From: Candidatus Thioglobus sp. MED-G25
GTDB lineage: Bacteria; Pseudomonadota; Gammaproteobacteria; Arenicellales; UBA868
NCBI GenBank assembly: GCA_002456995.1
Contig: NTKC01000001.1
Coordinates: 104,564-168,563 of the forward strand
Direction of reading: 5' to 3'
DNA length: 64,000 bases
Every line of letters starts with the position of its first letter. Within the stretch, counting starts at the first letter, position 1. Below the pieces are notes generated by a model that saw nothing but the letters and a program-made list of their open reading frames with translations, was not told where the DNA came from and made no database searches. This document shows, piece by piece, positions 20,009 to 30,088 of the stretch. Both the position numbers and the translations under genes were made by a program.

Positions 20009-20131
20009 GGAGGTGTAAGAACCCGGCATCAGAATCCGATAGGATCGACATTTCGAATTTGGAGGTTGCCCCCCAATCTGTCAGATAGGATAGTCGCGGC
20101 GGAAGCGGTTCAATATAGTAAAATCAGGTCA

Positions 20132-20158
20132 CCCCAGATCGGACTGGCCGATCTGGGG
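20132..20158. terminator. Perfect 11-bp hairpin between DUF2007 and DUF4389 genes
   Basis: CCCCAGATCGG, loop ACTGG, CCGATCTGGGG. The stem is perfect and G+C-rich, but it is followed by ATAAAATATT rather than a run of T, so it is only a weak candidate for intrinsic termination on either strand. It sits 18 bases before the next start codon and could instead affect translation of that gene. Confidence 0.5.
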
Positions 20159-20175
20159 ATAAAATATTCACGATA

Positions 20176-20484
20176 ATGGACGCACACGAACCTACTGAAC
20201 TTCGAACCGGCGAAACCTGGTTGCGCCTGGTGGTGATGCTTGTTTACTTCTTTATGGTGTTTTACGTGGTGAAGTTTCTGGTTGGAATCAGTATGCTTTT
20301 TCAGTTTGTCTTGGTCGTCTTCAGGGGCTCAGTCAACATCCGACTCAAAAAGTTCACTGCGGATCTCAATCTTTTTGCATACAACGTGCTGCAATACGTA
20401 TCTTGGAACACCGATCAACGACCTTTCCCGTTCTGTGACTGGCCCTGCGCGGAAGATCTGTCCGCGCCTGCCGAAGATCGCTGA
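20176..20484 (+). CDS. DUF4389 small membrane protein
   Basis: 102 residues. Hydrophobic stretch LRLVVMLVYFFMVFYVVKFLVGISMLFQFVLVVFRG gives one or two membrane segments, followed by FAYNVLQYVSWNTDQRPFPFCDWP, the DUF4389 hallmark. Function unknown; present widely upstream of envelope or tRNA synthetase genes. 39 bases before leuS. Confidence 0.78.
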   Translation: MDAHEPTELRTGETWLRLVVMLVYFFMVFYVVKFLVGISMLFQFVLVVFRGSVNIRLKKFTADLNLFAYNVLQYVSWNTDQRPFPFCDWPCAEDLSAPAEDR

Positions 20485-20523
20485 GCGTGATGGGTTCAAC
20501 AGTCTGATTCCCATACCAGTTCG

Positions 20524-23130
20524 ATGAACCGTTCGATGGACGAACGATACGACCCACAGGTCATCGAACGTCAGGTCCAGGACTACTGGTTGCAGAACCA
20601 CAGTTTTGAAGTGACTGAGGACTCTACCCGGGAAAAGTTCTACTGCCTTTCGATGTTACCCTACCCCTCGGGCCACCTTCACATGGGTCATGTGCGGAAC
20701 TACACCATCGGTGATGTCATGAGTCGATATCAGCGCATGTGCGGTCGCAACGTGCTCCAGCCCATGGGTTGGGATGCATTTGGCCTGCCGGCGGAAAATG
20801 CTGCAATCCAACGCAAAGTCCCGCCGTCGGAATGGACCTACCAGAACATAGAGCATATGCGAGGGCAGCTGAAACGCATGGGATTTGCCTATGACTGGAC
20901 ACGAGAAGTCACCACCTGCCGGCCCGAGTATTACCAGTGGGAGCAGTGGTTTTTCACGCGTCTTCTAAAGAAGGGGCTGGCCTATCGGAAAAATGCAGTG
21001 GTGAACTGGGATCCGGTTGATCAGACCGTGCTGGCGAACGAACAGGTTGTCGATGGCAAAGGCTGGCGTTCCGGTGCACAGGTAGAGAAGCGAGAAATAC
21101 CGCAATGGTTCATAAGGATCACAGCCTATGCAGACGAACTTCTGGAAGAATTCGACCAATTAGATGGTTGGCCCGATTCTGTAAAAACCATGCAGCGAAA
21201 TTGGATCGGCCGATCGGTGGGTCTGGAAGTAGATTTTGCACTCGCTGATGGGGGGGATCCGCTGCGGATTTTTACCACCCGGCCTGACACCCTTTTCGGC
21301 GTCACTTTCATGGCGGTTGCTGCTGACCACCCACTAGCGCGTCGAGCGGCCGACGGGAACACAGCGATAGCAGACTTTCTCGAACAGTGCCGAAGCGGAG
21401 GTACCAGTGAGGTCGACGTCGAAGCGATGGAAAAGATCGGCCTGCCATTGGGTGTGAATGCGGTAAATCCGCTCAGCGGAGAACATATTCCAGTCTGGGT
21501 CGCGAACTTCGTGCTGATGGGCTACGGTACCGGTGCAATCATGGCTGTTCCTGGTCACGATGAAAGGGATCATGGGTTCGCGCAAAGATATGGGCTTCCA
21601 ATACAGCAGGTTATTGCTCCAGCAGACGGCCGCGAAATTGATGTAAAGACGGCCGCGTGGGTAGACAAACAGAACATAGTGACCGTTAATTCAGGGACGT
21701 TTAGCGGTCTTGATTATGATGCGGCCTTTAAGCGTATTGCCGATCATGTCGAAGCTTTGGGCATTGGCCGTCGCCAGGTTAATTATCGTTTGCGGGACTG
21801 GGGAGTATCCCGGCAGCGCTACTGGGGTTGCCCAATTCCAGTCGTACACTGTGAACATTGTGGGGAAGTCCCAGTCCCGGATGATCAACTGCCGGTCCTT
21901 CTGCCGGAAGATGTCACATTCATGGGTGTGCAGTCACCCATTAAAGCAGACCCACAATGGCGGCAGACAGCCTGCCCTCAGTGTGAGCGACCCGCAGAAC
22001 GTGAAACCGATACGTTTGACACTTTCGTGGAATCGAGCTGGTACTACGCTCGCTATTGCACACCGGGTGCCGATGCAATGCTGGATGAACGCGCCGATTA
22101 CTGGCTACCTGTAGATCATTACATCGGTGGTATAGAACATGCGGTGATGCACCTGTTGTATTTTCGTTTCTGGCACAAACTGATGCGCGATTCAGGTATT
22201 GTCAGCAGTGATGAGCCAGCCACGAAGCTTCTCTGTCAGGGGATGGTTCTGGCCGAGGCGTACTATCAGGACAGTACAGAATCCGGCAGAACCTGGATCC
22301 CACCCGACGAAGTTCGGGTCGAGCGGGACGACAAAGGAAAAACGATCAGCGCGGTGTGGTTGCGCGATGGCACGACGGTTAACCCCACGGGTTGGACCAC
22401 CATGTCGAAGTCCAAAAACAATGGCGTAGATCCGCAAGACATGGTGGATCGCTACGGTGCTGACACTGTGCGCCTGTTTACGATGTTCGCGTCACCTCCG
22501 GACCAGACCCTGGAGTGGAATGACGATGCTGTTGCAGGTTCATTGCGCTTCCTGCGGCGGTTGTGGACGCTGGTCTATCGTCACCAGTCGTGCCTTTCAG
22601 GCGCAAACGACTTAAACCAGGCCTTCGAATGGGATGCTGAAACCCGTGAAATGCGTCGACTGGTCTATACAGTGCTCCAGCGTATCAATCGGGATATGGC
22701 GCGAAATCAGTTCAACACAGTGATCGCAGCGAGTATGGAACTGTGTAATGGACTGGATCATTTTGAGCCTGGCGAGGATCCCGCTCGGCAATCTGCCCTG
22801 CGTGAGGCGATGGATATTCTGATACGTGTGTTGTCACCAGTGGTGCCCCATATTGCCCACAGTTTGTGGCAGCTCATGAATTCGGGCGTTGAGCTTCTCG
22901 ATGCGAGTTGGCCAGAGGTCGATGCCGCAGCGTTGCAGACATCTAGCTGTAAGCTGGCTGTTCAGGTTAATGGCAAACTGCGGGGTCAAATTGAGGTAGC
23001 GATGGATGCTGATGAACTGCAGATCCGAGAACAAGTGTTGGCCGATGAAAAGATTGGCCGCCATATTGGTGAATCAGAGATCAAACGATTTATCGTGGTA
23101 CCGCAGAAACTTGTCAACGTGGTGATCTGA
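20524..23130 (+). CDS. leuS: Leucyl-tRNA synthetase
   Basis: Class I aminoacyl-tRNA synthetase, 868 residues, full length. HIGH motif as HMGH in PYPSGHLHMGHVRNYTIGD; KMSKS loop MSKSKNNG; the CP1 editing domain region (GYGTGAIMAVPGHDERD, with TTRPDTLFG) is intact. A second in-frame ATG four codons in is an alternative start. Its stop overlaps the lptE start by one base (TGATG). First gene of the leuS-lptE-holA run. Confidence 0.98.
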   Translation: MNRSMDERYDPQVIERQVQDYWLQNHSFEVTEDSTREKFYCLSMLPYPSGHLHMGHVRNYTIGDVMSRYQRMCGRNVLQPMGWDAFGLPAENAAIQRKVPPSEWTYQNIEHMRGQLKRMGFAYDWTREVTTCRPEYYQWEQWFFTRLLKKGLAYRKNAVVNWDPVDQTVLANEQVVDGKGWRSGAQVEKREIPQWFIRITAYADELLEEFDQLDGWPDSVKTMQRNWIGRSVGLEVDFALADGGDPLRIFTTRPDTLFGVTFMAVAADHPLARRAADGNTAIADFLEQCRSGGTSEVDVEAMEKIGLPLGVNAVNPLSGEHIPVWVANFVLMGYGTGAIMAVPGHDERDHGFAQRYGLPIQQVIAPADGREIDVKTAAWVDKQNIVTVNSGTFSGLDYDAAFKRIADHVEALGIGRRQVNYRLRDWGVSRQRYWGCPIPVVHCEHCGEVPVPDDQLPVLLPEDVTFMGVQSPIKADPQWRQTACPQCERPAERETDTFDTFVESSWYYARYCTPGADAMLDERADYWLPVDHYIGGIEHAVMHLLYFRFWHKLMRDSGIVSSDEPATKLLCQGMVLAEAYYQDSTESGRTWIPPDEVRVERDDKGKTISAVWLRDGTTVNPTGWTTMSKSKNNGVDPQDMVDRYGADTVRLFTMFASPPDQTLEWNDDAVAGSLRFLRRLWTLVYRHQSCLSGANDLNQAFEWDAETREMRRLVYTVLQRINRDMARNQFNTVIAASMELCNGLDHFEPGEDPARQSALREAMDILIRVLSPVVPHIAHSLWQLMNSGVELLDASWPEVDAAALQTSSCKLAVQVNGKLRGQIEVAMDADELQIREQVLADEKIGRHIGESEIKRFIVVPQKLVNVVI

Positions 23131-23720
23131 TGAACACGCCTATCATGGGGGCGGGTGGAGGTTTCAGCGTTGACAGTGGGGTCTCGCCATGGGGCAGATA
23201 CAAGGCACAGATCGTGGCTGGGTTCTTCTATCTCTTTGTACTGGCAGGGTGCGGGTTCCACCTGCGCGGTGAGATGGTGTTGTCTCCCATACTGAGTGCA
23301 CCCTATGTCAATGCGGCTAATGCCGAGTTCAAAGAGGATCTCACGAAAGGCTTAAATCGCAGAGGCATCAGGGCAGTTAATGACCCCGAAATTGCGAGTG
23401 CAATTATCGATCTTGTCAGTGTCAAGTTTGACCGTCAGGTACTGTCCATCAACAGTCGCGGGCAGGCGACAGCTTATATTCTGACCTACCAAGTGCTCTG
23501 CCGTTTCGTAGATCGGACCGGTCGTGTTCTTGCTAGCCCAGCCCGCCTGAAGCTAAGTCGAACGCTGGAGTACCAGAGCACCCAGGTGCTACCGAAGAAA
23601 CAAGAAGAAGATGCTTTACGTGCACGCATGCGTGAGGACCTGGTGCAGCAGATCTTGCGCCGCCTAAATAGTGTGTCGCAAGCTTCTCCTGGAGGTTTGA
23701 AAACAGAGCAGTTTTCTTGA
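23130..23720 (+). CDS. lptE: LptE, LPS-assembly lipoprotein
   Basis: Outer-membrane lipoprotein plug of LptD. The lipobox LAGC with GFHLRGE follows a hydrophobic run, typical of LptE/RlpB. The tracked start gives an unusually long ~35-residue stretch before the lipid Cys, so a start further inside is possible. C-terminal region matches family size (196 residues). Position between leuS and holA is diagnostic in gammaproteobacteria. Confidence 0.92.
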   Translation: MNTPIMGAGGGFSVDSGVSPWGRYKAQIVAGFFYLFVLAGCGFHLRGEMVLSPILSAPYVNAANAEFKEDLTKGLNRRGIRAVNDPEIASAIIDLVSVKFDRQVLSINSRGQATAYILTYQVLCRFVDRTGRVLASPARLKLSRTLEYQSTQVLPKKQEEDALRARMREDLVQQILRRLNSVSQASPGGLKTEQFS

Positions 23721-23748
23721 TGTTGGTAGGAACAAGGATGATCGACTT

Positions 23749-24786
23749 TTGCGAGTAAACCCATCAGCACTCAATGCCCAGTTAGAGAAGGGGCTGGTCA
23801 GTGCTTACGTTTTGTTTGGTGCTGAACCATTGATGCTCGAAGAGGCGGCTGATCAAATCCGCACGGTAGCCCGTCAGGTAGGGGTTGATGAAGTACGTTC
23901 GATGACCGCCGGTGTCGATTTGGACTGGTCAGAATTAAATGCAAACGCCCGGTCGCTGTCATTGTTTTCGAGTCGGCGTTTGATCGTAATCCGGTTACCA
24001 ACAGGTAAGCCAGGAGATGCTGGGTCAAAGGCAATATTGACTTATTTAGATGAGAACGTTGAGGACACTATCCTGGTTGTTATCGCGGGACGGGTCGATA
24101 AGCGGGGCCAGTCCAGCAAATGGTTCAAGGCAATGGAAAAGGGGGGGCTGGCGATAGAAGCCCGAGCCCTGACACGCGATCAGTTGCCGCGATGGATCGA
24201 GCAACGTCTTAACAGTCAGGAAATCGTCGGCACTGCGGGTGCAGTCCAGAGGCTAGCCTATTACGCCGAGGGCAACCTAATGGCCGCAGCACAGGAGATC
24301 AGCAAACTGGCACTCGTACTCGGGACTGGCGCGACGCTGGACGAGAAACGACTGGATGAACTTACCCAAGATCAGGCCCGCTTCAGTGTCTACAATTTGG
24401 TGGACACTGCATTGTCAGGAGACGAGATCAGGGCCCTGCGGATATTGAGTGTGCTACGGCGGGAAGGTACTGAGTCGGTGCTGTTAGTGTGGGCTCTCGC
24501 GCGCGAGGTCCGGACGCTAGAAGCAGTCTCAGCTGCGCTTGCCAGCGGAGAATCACAAGCGGACATTTTCCGCCGCCATCAGGTCTGGCGCAGCCGTGTC
24601 AATTGTGTGAACGCCGCACTCAGACGCCATCCACACGGATATTGGGCCGCGTTGCTGTCTCGACTGTGCCAGCTTGATTATGTGGTTAAGGGTCGTAAAA
24701 GTGCGGCCGGTAATGTCTGGGCTGAACTCGAACAGGTACTGTTGTCGGTTTGTGGTATAAATACCATTTCTATAAGTGTGACTTAA
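23749..24786 (+). CDS. holA: DNA polymerase III subunit delta
   Basis: Clamp-loader delta subunit that opens the beta sliding clamp. 345 residues; starts with the family pattern LEKGLVSAYVLFGAEPLMLEEAADQIR and contains FSSRRLIVIRLPTG. Start is TTG at 23749. Delta subunits are poorly conserved, but the N-terminal pattern and its position after lptE make the call firm. Confidence 0.93.
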   Translation: MRVNPSALNAQLEKGLVSAYVLFGAEPLMLEEAADQIRTVARQVGVDEVRSMTAGVDLDWSELNANARSLSLFSSRRLIVIRLPTGKPGDAGSKAILTYLDENVEDTILVVIAGRVDKRGQSSKWFKAMEKGGLAIEARALTRDQLPRWIEQRLNSQEIVGTAGAVQRLAYYAEGNLMAAAQEISKLALVLGTGATLDEKRLDELTQDQARFSVYNLVDTALSGDEIRALRILSVLRREGTESVLLVWALAREVRTLEAVSAALASGESQADIFRRHQVWRSRVNCVNAALRRHPHGYWAALLSRLCQLDYVVKGRKSAAGNVWAELEQVLLSVCGINTISISVT

Positions 24787-24798
24787 CACATTGAAAAT

Positions 24799-26079
24799 AT
24801 GAAAGAAGCGCTCGACAGTCACATCGATTTATCACAATACGTTCGCAACTGTGGCATGGCAGCCCGCACGGCCAGTCGGATTGTGGCGCAGGCATCAACG
24901 CGTCAGAAAAACGAAGCGTTGCTGGCCATGGCGCAGGCTATTGCCGCTGGACAAAGCCGGATTTTGGAGCAAAACCACCTGGATGTTGCGGCCGGTAAAC
25001 AGCAGGGCCTGGCTGACGCGCTGCTCGACCGCTTGGAACTGACGCCTGACCGGGTGGGATCGATGGTACAAGGCTTGCAACAGGTTGCGTCACTACCGGA
25101 TCCGGTGGGTGAGATCAGTGAATTAAATCGTAGACCTTCGGGCATCGAGGTCGGCCGCATGCGAGTGCCTTTGGGTGTGATTGGCATCATCTATGAGTCC
25201 CGACCGAACGTCACCGCTGATGCAGGCGGGCTATGTCTTAAATCGGGGAATGCCGTTATTCTGCGGGGTGGCAGTGAGGCGATTCGATCTAACCTCGCCA
25301 TCGCTGGGTACTTGCAAGAAGGCTTGCAGCTGGCAGGCTTACCTGCCTCAGTCATACAGGTGTTCGACAACACCGACCGCAGTGTGGTGGGGGAGTTGCT
25401 CGGAATGTCCGAATTTGTCGATGTCATTGTGCCACGAGGCGGTCGCGGTCTTATCGAACGTGTGAGCCGTGAGTCGACAATACCCGTGATCAAGCATCTC
25501 GATGGAAACTGCCATGTTTACATCGATAGCGCGGCGGATATTGACCAGGCGGTCGCCATTGCTTTTAATGCTAAGTGCAGGCGTTACGGTGTATGTGGCG
25601 CAATGGAAACCTTGTTGCTGGCAGAATCTGTTGCTGAAAAGGTACTGCAACGTTTGGTTCCCAAGTATCAGGCTGAAGGTGTTGAAGTCCGCGGTTGTGG
25701 ACGTACCAGGCAACTGGTGTCCGGCGCGATCGCTGCCACCGAGGAGGACTGGGGCACGGAGTTTCTGGCTCCTGTCCTAGCCGTGCGGGTGGTGGTAAAC
25801 CTCGATCAGGCAATTGAGCATATTGAACGTTATGGCTCTGGCCACACCGATGCAATTGTGACCCAGGACCTGGAGGCCAGTCGACGCTTTCTGCGGGAAG
25901 TCGACTCTAGTTCGGTTATGGTCAATGCATCGACTCAGTTTGCAGATGGTTTTGAATACGGCCTTGGTGCGGAGATCGGAATCAGCACAGACAAACTACA
26001 TGCCCGCGGCCCAGTTGGATTGGAAGGATTGACCACTCGAAAGTTCATCGTACTTGGCGCCGGTAGTGTGCGACCCTGA
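24799..26079 (+). CDS. proA: Gamma-glutamyl phosphate reductase
   Basis: Second step of proline biosynthesis. Aldehyde-dehydrogenase fold, 426 residues; motifs [44 protein letters not shown] and [12 protein letters not shown]. The catalytic Cys is in [13 protein letters not shown]. proB is not in the window. The nadD frame begins inside the last codons. Confidence 0.97.
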   Translation: MKEALDSHIDLSQYVRNCGMAARTASRIVAQASTRQKNEALLAMAQAIAAGQSRILEQNHLDVAAGKQQGLADALLDRLELTPDRVGSMVQGLQQVASLPDPVGEISELNRRPSGIEVGRMRVPLGVIGIIYESRPNVTADAGGLCLKSGNAVILRGGSEAIRSNLAIAGYLQEGLQLAGLPASVIQVFDNTDRSVVGELLGMSEFVDVIVPRGGRGLIERVSRESTIPVIKHLDGNCHVYIDSAADIDQAVAIAFNAKCRRYGVCGAMETLLLAESVAEKVLQRLVPKYQAEGVEVRGCGRTRQLVSGAIAATEEDWGTEFLAPVLAVRVVVNLDQAIEHIERYGSGHTDAIVTQDLEASRRFLREVDSSSVMVNASTQFADGFEYGLGAEIGISTDKLHARGPVGLEGLTTRKFIVLGAGSVRP

Positions 26080-26752
26080 AGTCTTGGGAGCAGTCGTCGT
26101 CGACAAAACGGATACGAGTCCCGTCGTGGGTATTTTTGGGGGTACGTTCGATCCCGTACATAACGGTCACTTACAGGTGGCTGATGCGGTCAGGCGGCAG
26201 CTGCCGATGGACAAAGTGCTGTTTATCCCGGCGGCGGCACCTTTGCTGAGAGTTGAACCGTTGGCTGACCCTGTTCACCGACTTGAAATGGTTCGCCTTG
26301 CAGTTGACGGTTGGCCAGGGTTCGAAACAGACGACCGGGAAATCAGGCGGGCGGGGCCATCTTATAGCGTGGTGACGCTTGAGGAATTGAGGCAAGAACT
26401 GCCATCGATGCCACTTTGCCTGATTCTGGGAATTGACACAGTTTTGCGTCTGACCGAATGGTACCGCTGGACCGAACTGCTGGAACTGGCCCACATCGCG
26501 GTTATGGGCCGGCCCGGCTGGCATCTACCTGCCGTCCTGCCCGACTGGTGGATGCAGGCCAGAGTGGACACAGGCGATGATCTGGTCAGGTGTACAGCCG
26601 GATCGGTCGTCTGTGTCGATGTTCCCCGGTTGAATATTTCATCAACGGGCGTTCGTACTGAGATATTGCAGGGCACAGTGAGCACTGAGATTTTACCCGA
26701 ACCGGTCGTCAACTATATTAAGGATCATGCACTGTATGGCTACCACAACTGA
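26054..26752 (+). CDS. nadD: Nicotinate-nucleotide adenylyltransferase
   Basis: Adenylylates nicotinate mononucleotide in NAD synthesis. Nucleotidyltransferase motif [15 protein letters not shown] and C-terminal ISSTGVR are intact. The tracked TTG at 26054 lies within proA and adds ~24 residues before the first strand; GTG at 26066 or 26126 could be the true start. Overlaps rsfS by 26 bases. Standard partner of rsfS and rlmH. Confidence 0.93.
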   Translation: MAPVVCDPEVLGAVVVDKTDTSPVVGIFGGTFDPVHNGHLQVADAVRRQLPMDKVLFIPAAAPLLRVEPLADPVHRLEMVRLAVDGWPGFETDDREIRRAGPSYSVVTLEELRQELPSMPLCLILGIDTVLRLTEWYRWTELLELAHIAVMGRPGWHLPAVLPDWWMQARVDTGDDLVRCTAGSVVCVDVPRLNISSTGVRTEILQGTVSTEILPEPVVNYIKDHALYGYHN

Positions 26753-27131
26753 CCCCAGCGTTCAAACCACTGAAGATCTCAAGGCCATGGTTTTAGCCGC
26801 ACTGGAGGATGCCAAGGCCAACGATGTTCGACAACTCGATGTCCGGCGTCTTACCGACATCACAGACTGGATGGTGGTGGCCAGTGGCACTTCCACGCGT
26901 CATGTTCTTGCTCTTGCAGATCATGTACGGACCCAGGTGAAGGCGCAAGGCTTGTCACCTATTGGTACGGAGGGCGAATCCGGTAGTGACTGGGTACTAT
27001 TAGATTATGGTGATGTTGTGGTTCATCTGATGCTGCCCGATACCCGCGGGTTCTACGACTTGGAAGGATTGTGGGACGATCGTTTATCGAGCGTGGTTCA
27101 GCTCACTCGGGAAAGACAGACTGATCTTTGA
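26727..27131 (+). CDS. rsfS: RsfS, ribosomal silencing factor
   Basis: Binds L14 on the 50S subunit and blocks subunit joining when nutrients fall. 134 residues; motifs DITDWMVVASGTSTRHV and GSDWVLLDYGDVVVHLM are characteristic. Overlaps the end of nadD; rlmH starts 4 bases after its stop. Confidence 0.96.
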   Translation: MHCMATTTDPSVQTTEDLKAMVLAALEDAKANDVRQLDVRRLTDITDWMVVASGTSTRHVLALADHVRTQVKAQGLSPIGTEGESGSDWVLLDYGDVVVHLMLPDTRGFYDLEGLWDDRLSSVVQLTRERQTDL

Positions 27132-27135
27132 ACTG

Positions 27136-27627
27136 ATGCGTCTACTGCTAATTTCCGTGGGCCGGCGTATGCCGACGTGGGTTAATGAAGGCTTTGCTGA
27201 CTATGCAAAGCGGCTTCGAGGTTCGGCCCGCCTGGAACTGGTGGAAGTGGAGCCGGGTAAACGCAGCCAGAAACCAGATGTGGAGCAGTTGGTTCGTGAG
27301 GAAGGTGAACGGTTACTGTCAGTGGCTCCATCAGACCATAGGCTGGTTGCCCTGGATGTCATGGGAAAACAATTGTCCAGTGAGGATCTTGCACAGAAAC
27401 TTGGCAACTGGATCGACCAGGCTCAGGATGTTGCACTTCTGGTTGGTGGCGCGGATGGCTTGTCTGCACAGGTGCTTGAACAAACCGACGAATGTTGGTC
27501 ATTGTCGAGATTTACCCTGGCTCATTCCTTGGTCCGAGTTGTTATTGCCGAACAACTCTATCGGGCCCACAGTATTGTTATGGGTCTGCCTTATCATCGG
27601 AACCGGCGACCGAAAAAGAGGGTCTGA
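27136..27627 (+). CDS. rlmH: RlmH, 23S rRNA (pseudouridine1915-N3)-methyltransferase
   Basis: SPOUT-class methyltransferase, 163 residues, slightly longer than the usual ~156. Knot motifs LLVGGADGLS and SLSRFTLAHSLVRVVIAEQLYRA, ending in PYHRNRRPKKRV. Directly follows rsfS, the normal gene order. Confidence 0.96.
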   Translation: MRLLLISVGRRMPTWVNEGFADYAKRLRGSARLELVEVEPGKRSQKPDVEQLVREEGERLLSVAPSDHRLVALDVMGKQLSSEDLAQKLGNWIDQAQDVALLVGGADGLSAQVLEQTDECWSLSRFTLAHSLVRVVIAEQLYRAHSIVMGLPYHRNRRPKKRV

Positions 27628-27629
27628 CT

Positions 27630-28211
27630 GTGCCCCTGTGCCTTGCATCGGCTTCTCCCCGGCGGCGGGACTTATTGAATCAGGTTAAGGTGCCTTTTAC
27701 CGTTCTGGTTGTCGACCTTGATGAGACGCGGTTACCAGATGAACCTCCAAATAATATGGTGGCACGCCTCGCCAGCGGTAAAGCCACGACCGCAAAAAAC
27801 TGGTTTGTCGAGCACGGCAAACCAGTGCCAGCCATTCTTGGAGCGGATACCTGTGTCGTGATTAACAAGGAAATATTGGGTAAACCGGCCTCGCGTTGTG
27901 AAGCCGTCTGTATGCTCCACAAGTTGTCAGGCCAGACGCATCAGGTCTACACGGGCATCGCCTTGCTGTCGGGCACGGCAATCCAGACTCAGACAGTCGT
28001 GAGCGAGGTAACATTTACCCGGCTAACGAGTGCTCAGATCGAGAACTACTGCGACGGCACGGAGCCTTTCGACAAGGCCGGTGCCTACGCGATCCAAGGT
28101 ATGGGAGCAACATTTATCAGTCACATCAGCGGAAGCTACTCGAATATTATGGGCTTACCTCTCCACGAGACATACGCGTTGTTAACTGAGGCCGGTTGGT
28201 CAGGGTCGTAA
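27630..28211 (+). CDS. Maf-family nucleotide pyrophosphatase
   Basis: Nucleoside triphosphate pyrophosphatase that clears modified or non-canonical nucleotides. Motifs LASASPRRRDLL, LGADTCVV and KAGAYAIQGMGATFI, with GSYSNIMGLPL, fit the YhdE (dTTP/UTP) branch. The tracked ORF begins inside rlmH at 27492; GTG at 27630, 2 bases after the rlmH stop, gives 193 residues and places the family motif at the N-terminus. Confidence 0.93.
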   Translation: MPLCLASASPRRRDLLNQVKVPFTVLVVDLDETRLPDEPPNNMVARLASGKATTAKNWFVEHGKPVPAILGADTCVVINKEILGKPASRCEAVCMLHKLSGQTHQVYTGIALLSGTAIQTQTVVSEVTFTRLTSAQIENYCDGTEPFDKAGAYAIQGMGATFISHISGSYSNIMGLPLHETYALLTEAGWSGS

Positions 28212-28262
28212 CATAGTGCAGTCGGTTGCTAGCGAGAACGAAAACGTCGATAGGGTTGTGAT

Positions 28263-28634
28263 GTGATTACTCGGCCCCTCATTATCATTTTATTGTTGAT
28301 TTTTTCGGGGGGTATCCCAAATTTGTTCGCGGGTCAGGGCATCCCTGAGATGTTGCTCGAGCAGCCTATTCTTGGTGAAGATTGGCCTGATCGGCGCACG
28401 ACCAAGACCGTACTTTCTATACCACCGATCAAAAAACTGCTGGCGCTTTTTATTGAAGACTCTCGCCGACAGGTGACCATCCGTTATCCCGGAGGTGACA
28501 AGGGTAATTCCTGGGCGCTGGAGTTGCGCGAATGGCTGGTTGCATTGGGCATTCCATCGAGCTACATCGTGCTGGAACCCGGGTCAGGTGGGCAAGATCG
28601 CCTGCTGCTGCTGCTAGAAGCCGGTGACACGTAA
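28263..28634 (+). CDS. Exported protein of unknown function
   Basis: 123 residues. Residues 1-23 form a hydrophobic signal peptide ending near FAGQG. The mature part is soluble, with VTIRYPGGDKGNSWALELREWLVALGIPSSYIVLEPGSGGQDRLLLLLEA; this looks like an OmpA- or phospho-lipid-independent alpha/beta segment, and I cannot name a family. Located between maf and a nitrilase on the same strand. Probably real given the signal peptide and lack of overlap. Confidence 0.6.
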   Translation: MITRPLIIILLLIFSGGIPNLFAGQGIPEMLLEQPILGEDWPDRRTTKTVLSIPPIKKLLALFIEDSRRQVTIRYPGGDKGNSWALELREWLVALGIPSSYIVLEPGSGGQDRLLLLLEAGDT

Positions 28635-28684
28635 TTATCTATGTGATGCAATCCGGTCGACAACTCTAAACCAGCACAGGTTGA

Positions 28685-29488
28685 ATGGCGATGAAAGTGG
28701 CAGCACTCCAGATGAATTCCGGTGAAGTGATGGACGAAAACCTCACAGTCGCAGACCGCCTTATTTATCAAGCGGCTGAGTTTGGTGCCGAACTCGTTGT
28801 GTTGCCGGAAAATTTTTCTCTGATGACCGGAGATCACGAAGTTAGACTTGCTGCGGCCCAGCGTGGTCAGGAAGTTCGACGTTTTCTGTCGGAGCTGGCA
28901 AAAAAACACTGCATTTCGCTGGTGGGGGGTTCGATTCCGCTGGCAAGCACAGAAGGAAAAGTTACGAACAGCTGTTTGATGTATGGCGCAGACGGCGAGT
29001 TTCTTGCACGTTACGACAAGATCCATCTTTTCGACGTTGATGTAGGCCGGGGAGAGTCGTATCAGGAGTCAGCTCGAACTACCGCGGGGTCACAACCAGT
29101 GCTCGTTCCCCTGCACAACACCCAGGTGGGGCTGACGATCTGTTACGACATGCGTTTCCCAGAACTCTTTCGAACGCTGAGTGAGCGTGGTGCTGAAGTG
29201 TTTACCGTTCCGTCCGCATTCACTGTGCCAACCGGACAAGCGCACTGGCATGTTCTGCTGCGTTGCCGGGCGATTGAGAATCTCGCCTGGATCATCGCGC
29301 CGGCGCAGGCGGGGTGTCATCCGGGTGGTCGAGAGACCTTCGGCCACAGCCTGATTATTGATCCATGGGGCGAGGTTGTCGCTGAGCAGACCGAACCTAT
29401 AACCCAGTTGGTGCTGGCCGACATCGATCTTGAATTGGTTCGGGACAAACGGCGCCGCTTTCCGGTATTGACTCACCGTCGGCTCTAA
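28685..29488 (+). CDS. Nitrilase-superfamily amidase (NIT1/deaminated glutathione amidase type)
   Basis: Carbon-nitrogen hydrolase, 267 residues. The triad is Glu in VVLPENFSL, Lys in RYDKIHLFDVD and Cys in LTICYDMRFPELF. The DVDVGRGESYQES stretch and RFPELFRTLSERGAE fit the NIT1/NitB clade, which hydrolyzes deaminated glutathione. Cytoplasmic, metabolite-repair role. ATGGCGATG start; either Met is possible. Confidence 0.88.
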   Translation: MAMKVAALQMNSGEVMDENLTVADRLIYQAAEFGAELVVLPENFSLMTGDHEVRLAAAQRGQEVRRFLSELAKKHCISLVGGSIPLASTEGKVTNSCLMYGADGEFLARYDKIHLFDVDVGRGESYQESARTTAGSQPVLVPLHNTQVGLTICYDMRFPELFRTLSERGAEVFTVPSAFTVPTGQAHWHVLLRCRAIENLAWIIAPAQAGCHPGGRETFGHSLIIDPWGEVVAEQTEPITQLVLADIDLELVRDKRRRFPVLTHRRL

Positions 29489-29550
29489 CCCGAGTAGTGA
29501 ATCGGGCGGTTCGCCTGACTAGGCTGGTTGTGAGATAACCGCGTGATACC

Positions 29551-30030
29551 CTAAATAAACAAATTGACGTTGGCTTCACCAGCGTGTTCGAAGTAGGTCG
29601 CAGCCCCACCGATGTCGATGTCATCGATAAAATCTTCTCGCTTCATGTCAAATAAATCGATGGTCATCTGACAACCGATCAGTTTCGCATCGGCTTCAAG
29701 ACACAAATCCCGAAGCTCCTCAATCGTGGCCACGCCTTTTGACTTGATGGTATTTTTCATCATGCTGGTCATCATTGTTTCCATCCCGGGTATGGCCGTA
29801 CCCAGAACCGGGAACCAGCTGTTCATACCCATTGGCATGGGCATGCCGGGATTGCCGAGGGGGCTGACTCTAAGGTTGAGCTCTTTCTTGAGCAGTTGCA
29901 GTCCGTAAAAGGTAAAAAACATGGTCACCTGGTAGCCCAGTGCCGCGGCTGTCGAGGCCAGAATGAAGGGCGGGTAAGCCCAGTCGAGCGTGCCTTTTGT
30001 TGCTATGATGGTCAGTCTTTTAGAGTCCAC
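29551..30030 (-). CDS. dsrE2: DsrE2-type sulfur-trafficking protein
   Basis: 159 residues of the DsrE/F-like family. The conserved Cys in LIGCQMTIDLF is the persulfide-carrying residue in this family; IIATKGTLDWAYPPFILASTAAALGYQVTMFFTFYGLQLLKKE is the standard N-terminal half. Met- and Pro-rich middle (NPGMPMPMGMNSW). Start GTG. Forms a pair with tusA upstream, as in rhd-tusA-dsrE2 clusters of sulfur oxidizers, although no rhodanese gene is attached here. Confidence 0.88.
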   Translation of the reverse strand: MDSKRLTIIATKGTLDWAYPPFILASTAAALGYQVTMFFTFYGLQLLKKELNLRVSPLGNPGMPMPMGMNSWFPVLGTAIPGMETMMTSMMKNTIKSKGVATIEELRDLCLEADAKLIGCQMTIDLFDMKREDFIDDIDIGGAATYFEHAGEANVNLFI

Positions 30031-30088
30031 GGTTTATCCCCTTCGGGGTGGTGTCGTAGCCAAGTCAGCTATGGTCAGTTGGCTCGGT